Origin: Chaetoceros tenuissimus
Taxonomy: Eukaryota > Bacillariophyta > Thalassiosirophyceae > Chaetocerotales > Chaetocerotaceae
Assembly: GCA_021927905.1 (NCBI GenBank)
Contig: BLLK01000019.1
Coordinates: forward strand, 744,001-808,000
Direction of reading: 5' to 3'
DNA: 64,000 nucleotides
The notes beneath the pieces were generated by a model, which was given only the letters and a program-made list of their open reading frames with translations, ran no database searches and had not been told where the DNA came from. Below, one piece after another: positions 40,429-50,693 of this stretch (positions are counted from its first letter, which is position 1; each line of letters starts with the position of its first letter). The position numbers and the translations under genes were made by a program.

Positions 40429-41604
40429 TTACTTCTTGATTCTTCTTTTCTTCCCTCTACGAATATTTCCTGATCTCGAACGTCTATCAAGGACTGATGG
40501 TTGTCGACGTAATAGATAGAAGGTCTTCTCCAAGTCAGCGTGCTCCCCTACTGCCATTGCAGCAAATGGATATAATGTCGTGAGCGGATCCTTCTTTCTA
40601 ATTTGATTATCACTAAGTGATGCGAATAAGTGCTTGTTCAAACTCATCATATCAGGACCTGCCGCCAAAACAGCTTGATGGAGTGTTCGGTTATTTTGGT
40701 CTTTCAGATGATATGCCCATGGAAAATACTCCATGAACAAATCTTTATGCTGAGGAGCCTTTGTGAAGATATGGTGTAGAATAGGGTAGTTGGATTTTGG
40801 TGTGAGTAAATCATAAAGTACTGTCATTGTGTCCTTTGTGCCAATTTTATTACACATGGTATCAAATGCTATATCTCCTTCGTCATCTTTTAGAAAAAGC
40901 AATCCGCCCATGTTAGGATAGTATTTGAAACTAGACTCCAAAAATATAGCTAGCTTTTCAGAAGTTTTGATAGCGTGTGCGAATGGTTTACGATCATATC
41001 TAATGTCGATCAAAGCATCAGGATCCCAACTGACAAGATATTCAAATCTCTTTTTGGACTGCTTAAAAAAAGATGTAAACAACAATTGTTGCTCTCTTAT
41101 ATCTGTCTTGAGCAGTAATCCAGATTTCTGGAGCTCTTTCAACACATGTACAGCATCTTCATCATCTTCATCATTATCACCACTAATATTACTGAACATT
41201 TGCAAAGTATTCCATCTATCTCCATCAGTTGGATCAATCATTAGCAGTCCACCTCGAGCATCCTCTCCTCCTACTTTAATTTCAGATCCTTCTTTTGCAA
41301 GTATTGTCACATACTTAAAACCATCACCACCAGTTACAGCAGTTTGGATTGGAATGCGTCCATCTTCACCATCTGTATACGATAAAGTCGATGGAAATTT
41401 CTGCGCTACTTTTTCGACAGCTTCAACAGACGGCTTATGCTCATCTAGATAATGCATCGATTCACCAAAAGCCTGTTCAATCTTTTCATTTGCTTCTTCA
41501 ATCGCTTCTAGAATTCTATCTCGACACTTTTCGTCTTTCCATTCTTCGTGGAAATAGAGACTCTTGATGAAGTCGAGATTGCTTTGTAATGTTGCAATGT
41601 TCAT
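40429..41604 (-). CDS. ARP14, ankyrin-like repeat protein (mosaic)
   Basis: A 391-residue ARP starting MNIATLQSNLDFIKSLYF. Most of the body is class II (FLESSFKYYPNMGGLLFLKD, QNNRTLHQAVLAAGP), but the tail is class I-like (RSRSGNIRRGKKRRIKK) and the 3' neighbour is a propeller tail, as in class I. It is the last copy of the array. Only one CCAATGAC (41737-41744) is found upstream. Confidence 0.8.
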   Translation of the reverse strand: MNIATLQSNLDFIKSLYFHEEWKDEKCRDRILEAIEEANEKIEQAFGESMHYLDEHKPSVEAVEKVAQKFPSTLSYTDGEDGRIPIQTAVTGGDGFKYVTILAKEGSEIKVGGEDARGGLLMIDPTDGDRWNTLQMFSNISGDNDEDDEDAVHVLKELQKSGLLLKTDIREQQLLFTSFFKQSKKRFEYLVSWDPDALIDIRYDRKPFAHAIKTSEKLAIFLESSFKYYPNMGGLLFLKDDEGDIAFDTMCNKIGTKDTMTVLYDLLTPKSNYPILHHIFTKAPQHKDLFMEYFPWAYHLKDQNNRTLHQAVLAAGPDMMSLNKHLFASLSDNQIRKKDPLTTLYPFAAMAVGEHADLEKTFYLLRRQPSVLDRRSRSGNIRRGKKRRIKK

Positions 41605-42118
41605 TGTGCTAGTGAACTGTGAAGATTTGATATATGATGATCTAGAAATGATGATCTAGTAATAGATGCTCTTTTGCTTAGTTCAAACTGAACACAGCTT
41701 GACACTACTTGGCAACTGGCAACGTATCTTTTATGCCCAATGACGAGCTCATTTTGTGTCAACACCGTATTGACATTATTTGAAAATTGCGCGAACTTTC
41801 AATCCTACGGACACTCTAACTTTTAGCCATTCAAACTCTTGGAGTTTCCACCTCCGACGAGCAAGCCGCTCTCTGTGTTCGCTTTTCTACTTCATTATTT
41901 ACTACAGCAATGCACTGCTGCTTGTTACATTGCTGATTGACCTACTAAATACTCTGTACTGCTTCTATTCATTACTCAGTACTGCATCTGCTGTCTTCTA
42001 GATTCAATTTCAAATTGCAGCAACAGAGCCTCGTCAGTCAGTTGCAACAGGCCTTTTCAAAGCAATCATACCTCCTCCTACTCATACCCAAACACTACTA
42101 GATAACACTATTCTAATA
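41605..42118. promoter_or_regulatory. Divergent region between ARP14 and the TFIIS-like gene
   Basis: The left 190 bases resemble the ARP promoters, with one CCAATGAC (41737-41744) and TATCTTTTATGC. At about 41775 the similarity ends and the second box is missing, so the ARP array stops here. The rest is presumed promoter and 5' leader of the gene at 42119; I recognise no motif in it. Confidence 0.4.
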
Positions 42119-44859
42119 ATGGCTGTCGAATCAACACCGACAGAAGAAATCCCATCCCTCAACCAAGAACTAGTAGCATCACTCATCCATCAAAAACTAG
42201 ATGAAATACGAAGCGGAGACCTATACGTTCAATCCGGTATCGGTCCCAATGACGTTACAACCCTCCTCACACACCCAGAAAACTATAAAAAATTCGAAGG
42301 AATCATTGGAAAAACATGGATGGACATTGCCATGGTTCAAAATGGTGAATCAGGCCTTAATGGTGGCAAATTAAATCGTAAAAAGAAAATGTACGTTAGG
42401 GCTCTCCGTGCTGAATCGACCTTTGTTCAATCGCAAATTGATCATTATGTACAGCATACTCTTGGTTATAGTCATCATGATGTGGAGGATGGTGAATCTT
42501 CTTCAGATGGTGAAGAAGAAACGATTTCTAGTTTGTCGGATAATAAATCGAGGAGTAGTTCCAAGAAGAAGAAACGTAAAAAGAAGAAGCGGAAAAAGGA
42601 TAAAAAGAAGAAACGGAAAAAGAAGCGGAAGCATGATGAGGAGGATAACGAGGATGGTATGCTGGAAAATGATGATGGGAGTATGGAGAGTCGGCAATTG
42701 ACTCCGAGAGAAGAAAAGAGGTTAGAGAGGCGGTTGAAATTGGCTAAAGAGATTTTTGAAGAGACTCGAAAAGAAGTGATTGCTAAGATACCGCAAGATG
42801 TAAAGGATGATTTTAGACAAATTGGGTTCTCGAAATGGGGAAAAGAATATTTGCCAATTATGCAAGTTGGGCCATATGATGTTGGTCCTGGAAATGTTCG
42901 TGATCAATGGATGGTGATGTTTGAGAATGTAAGTCTATTGTATGTGAAAGTATATGAAAATTTTTGAATTACTATATTCATAAATGCTCACTCACTTACT
43001 CTCGTCTTTTCTAGACACTGCGATCGAAAAGACCACTTACGAGACTGGTATTTTGGTATGGAACAAGCAAAGAAGATTTATCAAGTGGTTTTTCATTTGT
43101 ACCAAGCTCGAAAATTATATCATATGAACAAGGTTGCAAACAAAATTGTCACAAATTACCAGCCAAAATTGAAAAGAAATTGGCAAAGGGGACGAAATTG
43201 ACTCAAAATGAACAATTACACGTTTCTGGACTAGAGCAAATCAATGCGTCTGCAAAGTTGCCAACAGAGGAAAGATCTACTTGGTTATTTGACTTTGAAG
43301 AAGATTATGAAGAATTTTTAGACGCTGTCGATGATGAGACTTCGGATGAGGAAGATGAAGAGATGCAAGAGTTGAAACGAGAAGCATCGATAGGAAGTGA
43401 CAAAAAGAAAAAGAAGAAGAAAAAGGATAAATTGAAAAAATCATCAGCATCTGAAGATGGCTCCAAGAAGAAAAAGAAGAAACGAAAGCGCGACTCTGAA
43501 AGTAGTCAAGAGCTGGAAGCTGAAGTCAAGCCAAAGAAGAAGCAACCAAAGAAAGAAATGACTCTAGATGAAGCAATTGAAGAGGAAGTTGCACAGGAAG
43601 ATGCCATGATGGAGCTTGAGAGTGAAAGCGAAGATGATGAAGATGATGCTGATTTCAAGGACGGGGACGAAAGTAGTGAAGAAGAAGAATTGTATGAAGA
43701 TGAGACAGAGACAAAAAAGAAGGACAAGAAGACCAAGGGGACAGGTCCAAAAAAGAAAGCAAAAAAACTCAAAAGTCCGGAAGAAATCGAACAAGAGCTA
43801 TTTGACGAATGTGAAGATTTCTTTTTACCAATCATGGAGTCGTTGAAAGGGGCTAATGACGAAAAGAAGGTTGAGAAACTTCTAAAGAAAATAGACCGTG
43901 ATGTGCACAAGCTGACTCCCGCATTTTTCAGAATACATCAAATAGGCCTAGTGGTCAAGGAGACGCGTACAAAATTCAAAAGCAACAACACTCTGAACCT
44001 TTTGTGTAAGCAAGTCACTCAGAGAATGAAGAAAGTTTTCCACGAGAAGAGCGCTTCTGAACCAGCGGACTTCAAACCAACAATCAGAGGAAACAAGAAA
44101 AAGAAGAAATCTCAAAAGCAGAAAGATGCCGAAGTGAAGAAACAGAAGAAGCCTGCCACTGACAAGGTCAAGAAGGTCACACCTGGAACTGATGAGAATG
44201 AAAAGTCTCTTGAGGTATCATCATCAAAGATAGAAATCAAAAGTGAATCAAATCACTCAGAAATAATCAAATCAGAGCCTATAGTCAAGTCAGAATCTTC
44301 TACAACGCTAACAAGCACAAAAGATTCTATTACCGAAGTCAAATCAGAGCCTTCAAAACTGACTCCAAAGCCAGTGAAAGCTAAGCCTCCAAGGAAATCT
44401 TTCTCGCTAGCGGGTATGATGGAAAGGAAACCAACTCCAACACCTTCCTCTACTAACTCCTTGACAAATGCAGATGGAGAAGTCATTAGACCACCAATAA
44501 AGAAGAAACCAGCATGGACGACCAACTACCAAAGAATAGGAAATAGTTTCGAAGAAAGCAAAGAACGTCAGTTTGCAATGGAATTCCTAATGGATGCTGT
44601 CTCTTGTCTACCGAAGGGAAGTATAGATCCTCCTTCTGTGGCACGGGCACTTGAAGATGCATTACACACTAAATACGGCGACAATCTTGCCGAATACATG
44701 GCAAAGTTACATGATGTCTGTTCTGCTATTGCTGGAAAGAAACAAATGGGATCACTCGCACAGAAGATCATCGCAGGGGATTATGCCACGCCATATGATG
44801 TTATTAGTTTACCACGGAAAACATTATTCCAGTCTTTTGAAGGATTTTGGATTCCATAG
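42119..44859 (+). CDS. TFIIS-like, lysine-rich chromatin or transcription protein, one intron
   Basis: Two exons (42119-42928 and 43015-44859) joined across an 86-nt GTAAGT...TAG intron encode 884 residues. The N-terminal part has a Lys-rich acidic/basic stretch (about 150-180). Across the splice a PWWP-like segment appears (RLVFWYGTSKEDL, SFVPSSKIISYEQG, about 285-310). Further low-complexity Lys/Glu tracts lie between about 360 and 500. A TFIIS N-terminal/LEDGF-like helical bundle follows (ECEDFFLPIMESLKG to LCKQVTQRMKKVF, about 500-575). The last 110 residues resemble the TFIIS central domain (SVARALEDALHTKYGDNL, LAQKIIAGDYATPYDVISL). No TFIIS zinc ribbon is present, so it is not TFIIS itself. 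A role in transcription elongation or chromatin reading is inferred. Confidence 0.7.
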
Positions 44860-44929
44860 ATAATATAAGTATGTTGATAGGCGTAAAGCTAAGAATTACC
44901 AACAAGTAGACTTTATAACTTTGAACATA

Positions 44930-46861
44930 TTATTCATTAGCATCTACTTCGGCTGCATACATAACTGCATCTATTTGGCCAATTAATTGATTCAATATGG
45001 ACTGGGTATTGCATTCGCTTCGAACATGATTGTGCAACTTTTGAAAATATTCATCGATAATATCAGATTGTCCTGATACGTGTGCATATGCATCACAAAG
45101 CATTTCAGCTACACCAATTAGAACTGGTGTGTACATTGGATTTGCAATGAAGCTAGCAGTAAATGCCAAAATAGGTTCAAGTGTCTCCTCATCTCTATTC
45201 TCCAGAGCAATTTTGAGACCTCTTCGTCGTCCAAGTTCTTCAAGAACACCAATGATAGCTTGTGGGTCCCTCGATGCTATAGCTTCATCAAGAGCATCGT
45301 GATATTTAAATTGCCGAAGCATTACATCATAACTCTTGAGTTTCTTTTTCTTTTGCAACATGACAACATGATCATCCGCATCAGCATCCGCAGATGCACC
45401 TCGTGTAAAGAATGAATATGTCCCAGCCTTTGGTTGGTATGTGGACTTTCTCTTAACTCCCTGTGCTACATACTTTGCCCGTTGTCTGACTGTCACAAAA
45501 CCTGTAGAAGTACCAACAACTAATCTTGTACTATCTGGACTCATTGCGAGTGCAGTGATTGGCTGTGAAGTTTTGACTCCATGAAGATATGGCATTGTAA
45601 GTTTTGCTTGTGACTTTGGATCCTTTGCAGAATCATATTGATAAAGTTCATCTACAGAATGTATACGAATCAAACCATCCAAGCCCGATGTAATCAATCG
45701 CTTTACGATAATCTTTTTGCCGTCGTCATCGTACTCATCTTTCTCTCCACGAATGATGGATGCAATGCACATACTTGTGATTGTCTTGCTATGTTTTGTT
45801 TTAATGGTGGACAAGCATGTACCAGATTGAGGATTCCAAACCTTGATAATTGTACCTCCAGCAGACACAATGAGAGGAATTCTCAGTGGAGATGTAGCTG
45901 TAGGTTCCACAAGTACCAAAGATTCAACTGGTGCACCATGATCCATAACAGAGAGACATCTATCATAATCTTCATCGGAATATCCCATTACTCCAGCCTT
46001 TAAATTATCACAATCCCAAACACGAATAGTATGATCATAGGATCCAGTCACAAGTCTGATCCTTTTATCCTTCTTTTCAGTAGTTCTGTAAGCCACAGTA
46101 CAACGAATAGCATCTCCATGTCCTTTCAAAGATACAATTGGCCTGGCAGCATCTCCAATACCAGCCATTTTACCACTCAAATCCCACAAACGAAGAATAG
46201 CATCATCACCCGCACTGTAAATCATTTTATGCCCTTTGACCGCTTCTGGAAGCCATCCAACTGCCCGAATAGGATATCCATCATTAGTACCATTTGTTTT
46301 AAATGTTCTCAAGGTAGCACGCGATTGAGCATCGCATATCTTGACAATACCATGATCACAGCCAACAACCAACAATCTTCCATCACCATGATATTGTACA
46401 TGATGAGCAGGGTGTCCACCAAGAGCTACAGTTCTATCAGGTTTTACACTCTTATCTTGACTTCCAAAAAGTGAAGTAGATTCTTCCTCTTCATCTGGTT
46501 TTGTTCGCGCCAAAGCACGAGCTAACGAGGAAGTAGCTGTTCCTCCATACAAACAAACTCTAGGACCGGACACAATGGCCATTTGATAAGGATGACCTTT
46601 GATTGCATTCGGAGCAAAGATTGCATGTGAAATAGTCGCTGATCCTGCTGTTGGTGTTTGAAATGTAGTAGATGTAGAAGATGTCGTTGATTTCTTGGGA
46701 AGGAAAGCTCTTGGCCCCAGACGAAATTTGTTGGTCCACCATCTTTGTTCTGCAGGTAAGGATTCAGTTGGGTTCGATTTGCTGGATGTTGCAAATGCGA
46801 CCGATTTTGTGTTTGCCGCTTGGAGCGTCTTGAGTGATGCCGACGACTTGATGTCTGTCAT
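44930..46861 (-). CDS. UTP15: UTP15, WD40 protein of the small-subunit processome
   Basis: A 643-residue single-exon gene. WD40 repeats cover about 75-470 (for example IVKICDAQSRATLRTF, AILRLWDLSGKM, LVTGSYDHTIRVWDCD, IIKVWNPQSGTCLSTI). The C-terminal domain is typical of UTP15 (VMLRQFKYHDALDEAI, VLEELGRRRGLKIALENRD). In yeast and humans UTP15 belongs to the t-UTP subcomplex, which acts in the nucleolus in pre-rRNA transcription and 18S processing. An Asp/Ala insert (ADADADDH) lies between the two parts. It converges on the TFIIS-like gene with 70 bases between stops. Confidence 0.9.
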   Translation of the reverse strand: MTDIKSSASLKTLQAANTKSVAFATSSKSNPTESLPAEQRWWTNKFRLGPRAFLPKKSTTSSTSTTFQTPTAGSATISHAIFAPNAIKGHPYQMAIVSGPRVCLYGGTATSSLARALARTKPDEEEESTSLFGSQDKSVKPDRTVALGGHPAHHVQYHGDGRLLVVGCDHGIVKICDAQSRATLRTFKTNGTNDGYPIRAVGWLPEAVKGHKMIYSAGDDAILRLWDLSGKMAGIGDAARPIVSLKGHGDAIRCTVAYRTTEKKDKRIRLVTGSYDHTIRVWDCDNLKAGVMGYSDEDYDRCLSVMDHGAPVESLVLVEPTATSPLRIPLIVSAGGTIIKVWNPQSGTCLSTIKTKHSKTITSMCIASIIRGEKDEYDDDGKKIIVKRLITSGLDGLIRIHSVDELYQYDSAKDPKSQAKLTMPYLHGVKTSQPITALAMSPDSTRLVVGTSTGFVTVRQRAKYVAQGVKRKSTYQPKAGTYSFFTRGASADADADDHVVMLQKKKKLKSYDVMLRQFKYHDALDEAIASRDPQAIIGVLEELGRRRGLKIALENRDEETLEPILAFTASFIANPMYTPVLIGVAEMLCDAYAHVSGQSDIIDEYFQKLHNHVRSECNTQSILNQLIGQIDAVMYAAEVDANE

Positions 46862-47253
46862 TCTTATTTATTTCTACCTCTGGTTCTTTGCTATGATTTA
46901 GCCAAGTCTGTTGTTACAGGGAGTGATTGACTACTAAGAAGAGTTTGCTTGTTTGGCTCTCTCTGTTTTTCTTTCTAACAAAAAATGAATGGCTGCAGAG
47001 ATTCCGTCAAAAGATGGGAATTGATGACGTGTAAAAAGCCTTTCAGCTCTCATTTTTCCAAACTGACAAAAATGGATCCGAACCCCAATATCACTGATGA
47101 AGTATCAGTGACATGACACATTATGAAGCTAGGCCACGACTACATGATTGTTTTCCTTCCATGAAGAATTATATGAAATAAATAATATGAAACATACTTT
47201 ACAATACAATCAAACAAGTTCGTATACTACAAGAATGCAAAAGTAATAATAAC
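46862..47253. other. UTP15 upstream region and promoter of membrane gene TM1
   Basis: About 390 bases between divergent genes. I see no gene or clear motif apart from AT-rich tracts just before TM1. Confidence 0.35.
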
Positions 47254-47931
47254 ATGGGCAACCCACAAGAAACACATTATCCTAGCATGCACGATGTAGA
47301 GGAAGGAGCAATCGAAAGGAATAATATAAATCCAAACGAATTACCTCCTGTCAATATTCCTATGACTGCAGATATAGATAACATCCAAGGCACACATGAA
47401 GGTAAAATCATCTGCTGCTGTGATACAAGGCAAGTCCACAGAACTTACTTCTTTCGAAACATGGTACCTTTTTGATGAATCGTACTAATGACAAATTTTA
47501 GAATGGCGTACATATATTGGTCCATTACGATTCTTATTGTGGAGGTTGTAACCTCAATCACAAGCTGGACTTATGGGAGATTTTCGTTGGCTCTTCCATT
47601 TAGTATTGGATATGCTATTTTCCTACTTTTCTTTTCAATTGTAGGTCTGATTGGAGGCATAACGGTCAAGAAAAGTCTAGTCAGGATTGGATTTATTGGC
47701 TGTATCATTAAAGCTTTGTTTTTTCTCATTGGACTAATAAGCAATGGTATTATGTGGGGACATTCTCTCCGTGAGAGTCATTCCACAGACATTGATCTTC
47801 GAAATCTTTGGTTAACTATGATAATTGTAGAAAGTATTTTTGTGTCCTTGAATGTTTCCGGAGTTTTACTCGCAAGACTGTTTATAAAAGAGATTAATGC
47901 TGGTATATTCATAAACACTGATGACAATTAA
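47254..47931 (+). CDS. TM1, four-helix membrane protein, GC-AG intron
   Basis: Exons 47254-47429 and 47502-47931 give 201 residues. The 72-nt intron starts GCAAGT and ends TTTTAG; it splits the Arg codon after CCCDT, exactly as in the five paralogues. The hydrophilic N-terminal tail ends in a Cys cluster (ICCCDTR), possibly a palmitoylation site, followed by four hydrophobic helices. It ends in the family signature KEINAGIFINTD. The layout recalls MARVEL or tetraspan proteins, but I cannot assign a family. Confidence 0.65.
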
Positions 47932-48325
47932 TAGAATGGAAATTCTGAAGATCGTATGGAGTCAAATAAAAGGTTGATGAATGATAAAAATCGTTGGAAA
48001 TGACGGGTCGGATATTACACGATCTAATTGGAAGAGTCAACAAATGCAACACATACTAAGGAAGACCAAAACAAAAAAGGAATAAAAATGCCATGGATAA
48101 CAAATCCAAAAAATCGCAAATTCTCATTCTTTTTGAAAGGGATTCAAGACAGGTATCTTTTACTTTTTATTTTTCAACTCTTGTTTTGGAGGCAGATTCG
48201 ATTCAGAGCACCATATAAATGGAAGGAATAAAATAGCACACGAATCTATTTAAACCTAGCTTCGTCTACTTTCATGTTTGACCTTCGCATAATTTGAATA
48301 TAAGTACCAACAATCTAAGAAATGC

Positions 48326-48826
48326 TTATGCCCAACCTAACTCTTTTAAGCAATACATATCATTCCAGATCTTGGTCATGGAGGCTACTTTATCTTCATC
48401 ATTCATTACAACCTCATAAACGTAGTCTGTATCTGTGTGTTTGTTGGTAGCCGGCATAGGTCCACCATCTCCAGTGTGAGTTGCGTGATAAACTGCATAG
48501 AAAAGACACTTTCTATTGGTTGCGTCCCAAGCAATGCTCTTGATGGTACATCTACCGTCAGGTGCAATATTGCCTTTGAAGTTCACCATCCAGTCATACC
48601 ATTCCTTGACTGTTTTCACGTCGGCCAAGGCTTCTGCTTGGCAAGTGAAAGTGGCATCTTTTGCGACGAGACTTTCAATCGTGGCCCAGTCACCTGCTGA
48701 GTCCAATACCTCGATCACTTCCTTCGCGTTTTTCAATGCTGCAGCATCGAGATTATCTTCCTTGCATGTCTTTGTAGGTGAAACTTCTGCTTGAGGATTT
48801 TCTATCTGCGCTTTAGAGTCTAACAT
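48326..48826 (-). CDS. NTF2/SnoaL-like domain protein
   Basis: A 166-residue single-exon protein. Residues about 30-160 fit the SnoaL-like fold: an N-terminal helix (AKEVIEVLDSAGDWATIESL), a DATFTCQAEAL strand, VKEWYDWMVNF and alternating strands (RKCLFYAVYHATHTG, TDYVYEVVMNDEDKV) ending ITKIWND-like (MTKIWNDMYCLKELGWA). There is no signal peptide, so it is probably cytosolic. Related proteins bind small hydrophobic ligands or act as isomerases or cyclases; the substrate is unknown. Confidence 0.7.
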   Translation of the reverse strand: MLDSKAQIENPQAEVSPTKTCKEDNLDAAALKNAKEVIEVLDSAGDWATIESLVAKDATFTCQAEALADVKTVKEWYDWMVNFKGNIAPDGRCTIKSIAWDATNRKCLFYAVYHATHTGDGGPMPATNKHTDTDYVYEVVMNDEDKVASMTKIWNDMYCLKELGWA

Positions 48827-49464
48827 CGTGATTTTTATTGCCTTGTTTCTTTCTTCATTATGGATGGGACTGCTTGATTCGGAAGAGAAATGGCCAAGAT
48901 AATTTTTGGTGTTCGCAAAATCTTAATTTTATGAGAAAGGGTACTGTCAGTAATTGACGGTTAATATATACGTTCGTAGTGTAAATATTATAAGTACGTA
49001 TTTCCAACAGCAAAGGCACAGTAAATAGAGAAGCAACACAATGATTCACATCTACGTAGCTTGATTCTTCGATTCACACTCATCTTCGACATCTACAATG
49101 AGAATAGAATATAGATCTATTGAGATATGGCGATATCTTGGCCTCTCAGTAAAGCTTCTAAAGCATTGTTGTCTATTTTTACTCGAAGAAAGCGCGTGTC
49201 TATCCCAAACCATGATCGCATAGTGGTGATGTAAATTCCTCCTTCCAGTAAATGTCTTACGGAATTACTCTAATACTGCATGAACCATACTCGAAATGCA
49301 TACAAGCCAAACTTCCTTCATGAACTCAACTTGGAATGATATGAGTTCGGTTCGCATTGTAAAGTACAATAAAAGCTATGCTCACGATTGATGTTTCTTT
49401 GCACACATAATATATCAATTCAAACAAATCAATCGTAAAAAGAACAAAACTTACTATCAACATC
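48827..49464. other. Intergenic, NTF2-like promoter and TM2 upstream region
   Basis: No supported gene in about 640 bases. Near 49186 CGAAGAAAGCGCGTG resembles in composition the GCGCGAAG element found upstream of other genes in this cluster. Confidence 0.3.
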
Positions 49465-50196
49465 ATGATGTCAAGTACTGAATATGAGAACCCGCAAACT
49501 GTTGCTATTGCAAGCAACGATATCGAAGAAGGAAAGAAAGAACCATGCCAATCGACTTTAAAGATATTTGATGATTTGAAAGCTGAAGTGACTTCTCCTG
49601 CCGTTGCAATTCCTCTCGCTTCAAATCAAGATGGTCCAAAGAACTCTCCAGATGCTGGAGAGATTGTCTTCTGTTGTGATACGAGGCAAGTAGTCAAGAG
49701 TCAATTGAAGAACTTTAGTTAAAAGATTGAAAACAAGAAGTCCAACAGTCCCTATTATCATTTTCACAGAGTGGCAAGTATGTGTTGGCTTGCGATATCC
49801 ATCTTTCTAGAGTCAGCTGCTCTTGTCTTGAGCTTTTTGCAGGGTATTAATCCAGTATCTATTGGTTTCAGTGTTTTCTTTTTGTCACTTGACGGCTCAG
49901 GTTTTACTGGATGCGTGAAAGTGAAAAAGGAGCAAGTCAAGGTTGGATTCATTGGATTTAACATCAAGTGGGTCTTGAATCTCGTAGGATTAGCCATTCT
50001 CGCTGCAAATTGGAAATCTTTCCTTGACCAAATGGATACTACCTACAATGATGAAACTTTAAATTCCAGTCGTGCAATCTTCATCAGTATTGGTAGTTTC
50101 ATTGTACTCTTTTATATTACTGGTGCCTTGGTGATGAGACAGTTCATGAAAGAAATTGATGCACACATCTTTGTACCGGCTGACGCGCAGCATTGA
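49465..50196 (+). CDS. TM2, four-helix membrane protein, GC-AG intron
   Basis: Exons 49465-49685 and 49770-50196 give 215 residues. The 84-nt intron starts GCAAGT and ends CACAG; using the GT two bases inside would break the frame, so the GC donor is supported. The N-tail has NDIEEGKKE and a Cys pair (VFCCDTR). Helices begin ASMCWLAISIFLESAAL. It ends KEIDAHIFVPAD. A second Met (49468) follows directly, so either could be the start. Confidence 0.65.
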
Positions 50197-50693
50197 TTTT
50201 AAATCCACTGACAAAGCACAAATTTTTATATTTACATGCATGCATACATTATCATATTACATTCGGATGGACAATATATTATACGGAGGTTTCTTACAAT
50301 TTAAAGTATCTTCTCGGAAAGAATGATAAAAAGAATACATATAATCTATAAAGCCACCAGCACAATTGAAAATGCGAATGAGAATAAGTTTTTACATGTA
50401 TCGTGAAATTAATCATGTACTTCTATTTGTGCAAAAATACTCTACAAGCTGCAAGAGAGAAAGAGAAGCAGCAGAAGATAGGGGTCAAGTCGTTATACTG
50501 TCAGTTATTCAGAAGTCGTTAAAGGATGGTTATATCCGTATCTTTTCAGTGGCTTCAACGCTCACGCAGACTGTTTCCGACTTTTACAACCACTCTAGGA
50601 TAATATTGAGAACTCTTTTTGATTTGCTCACATACCCACTTCTTTGACCAAAGAATACTACTAAACACAAAACATAATATATCTTTGCCTATC
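50197..50693. other. Intergenic, upstream of the lipoxygenase-like gene
   Basis: Nothing recognisable in about 500 bases. The frame of the next gene is open upstream of its Met, but the signal peptide fixes the start at 50694. Confidence 0.3.

Noticed and set aside
42503-42697. Frames opposite or alongside the lysine-rich part of the TFIIS-like gene (also 43506-43910)
   Set aside because: These are by-products of AAG/GAA-rich coding sequence and read as poly-Phe, poly-Leu or poly-Ser.
48028-48231. A 67-codon frame between TM1 and the NTF2-like gene
   Set aside because: No family similarity, no signal and no intron. Its composition fits AT-rich spacer.
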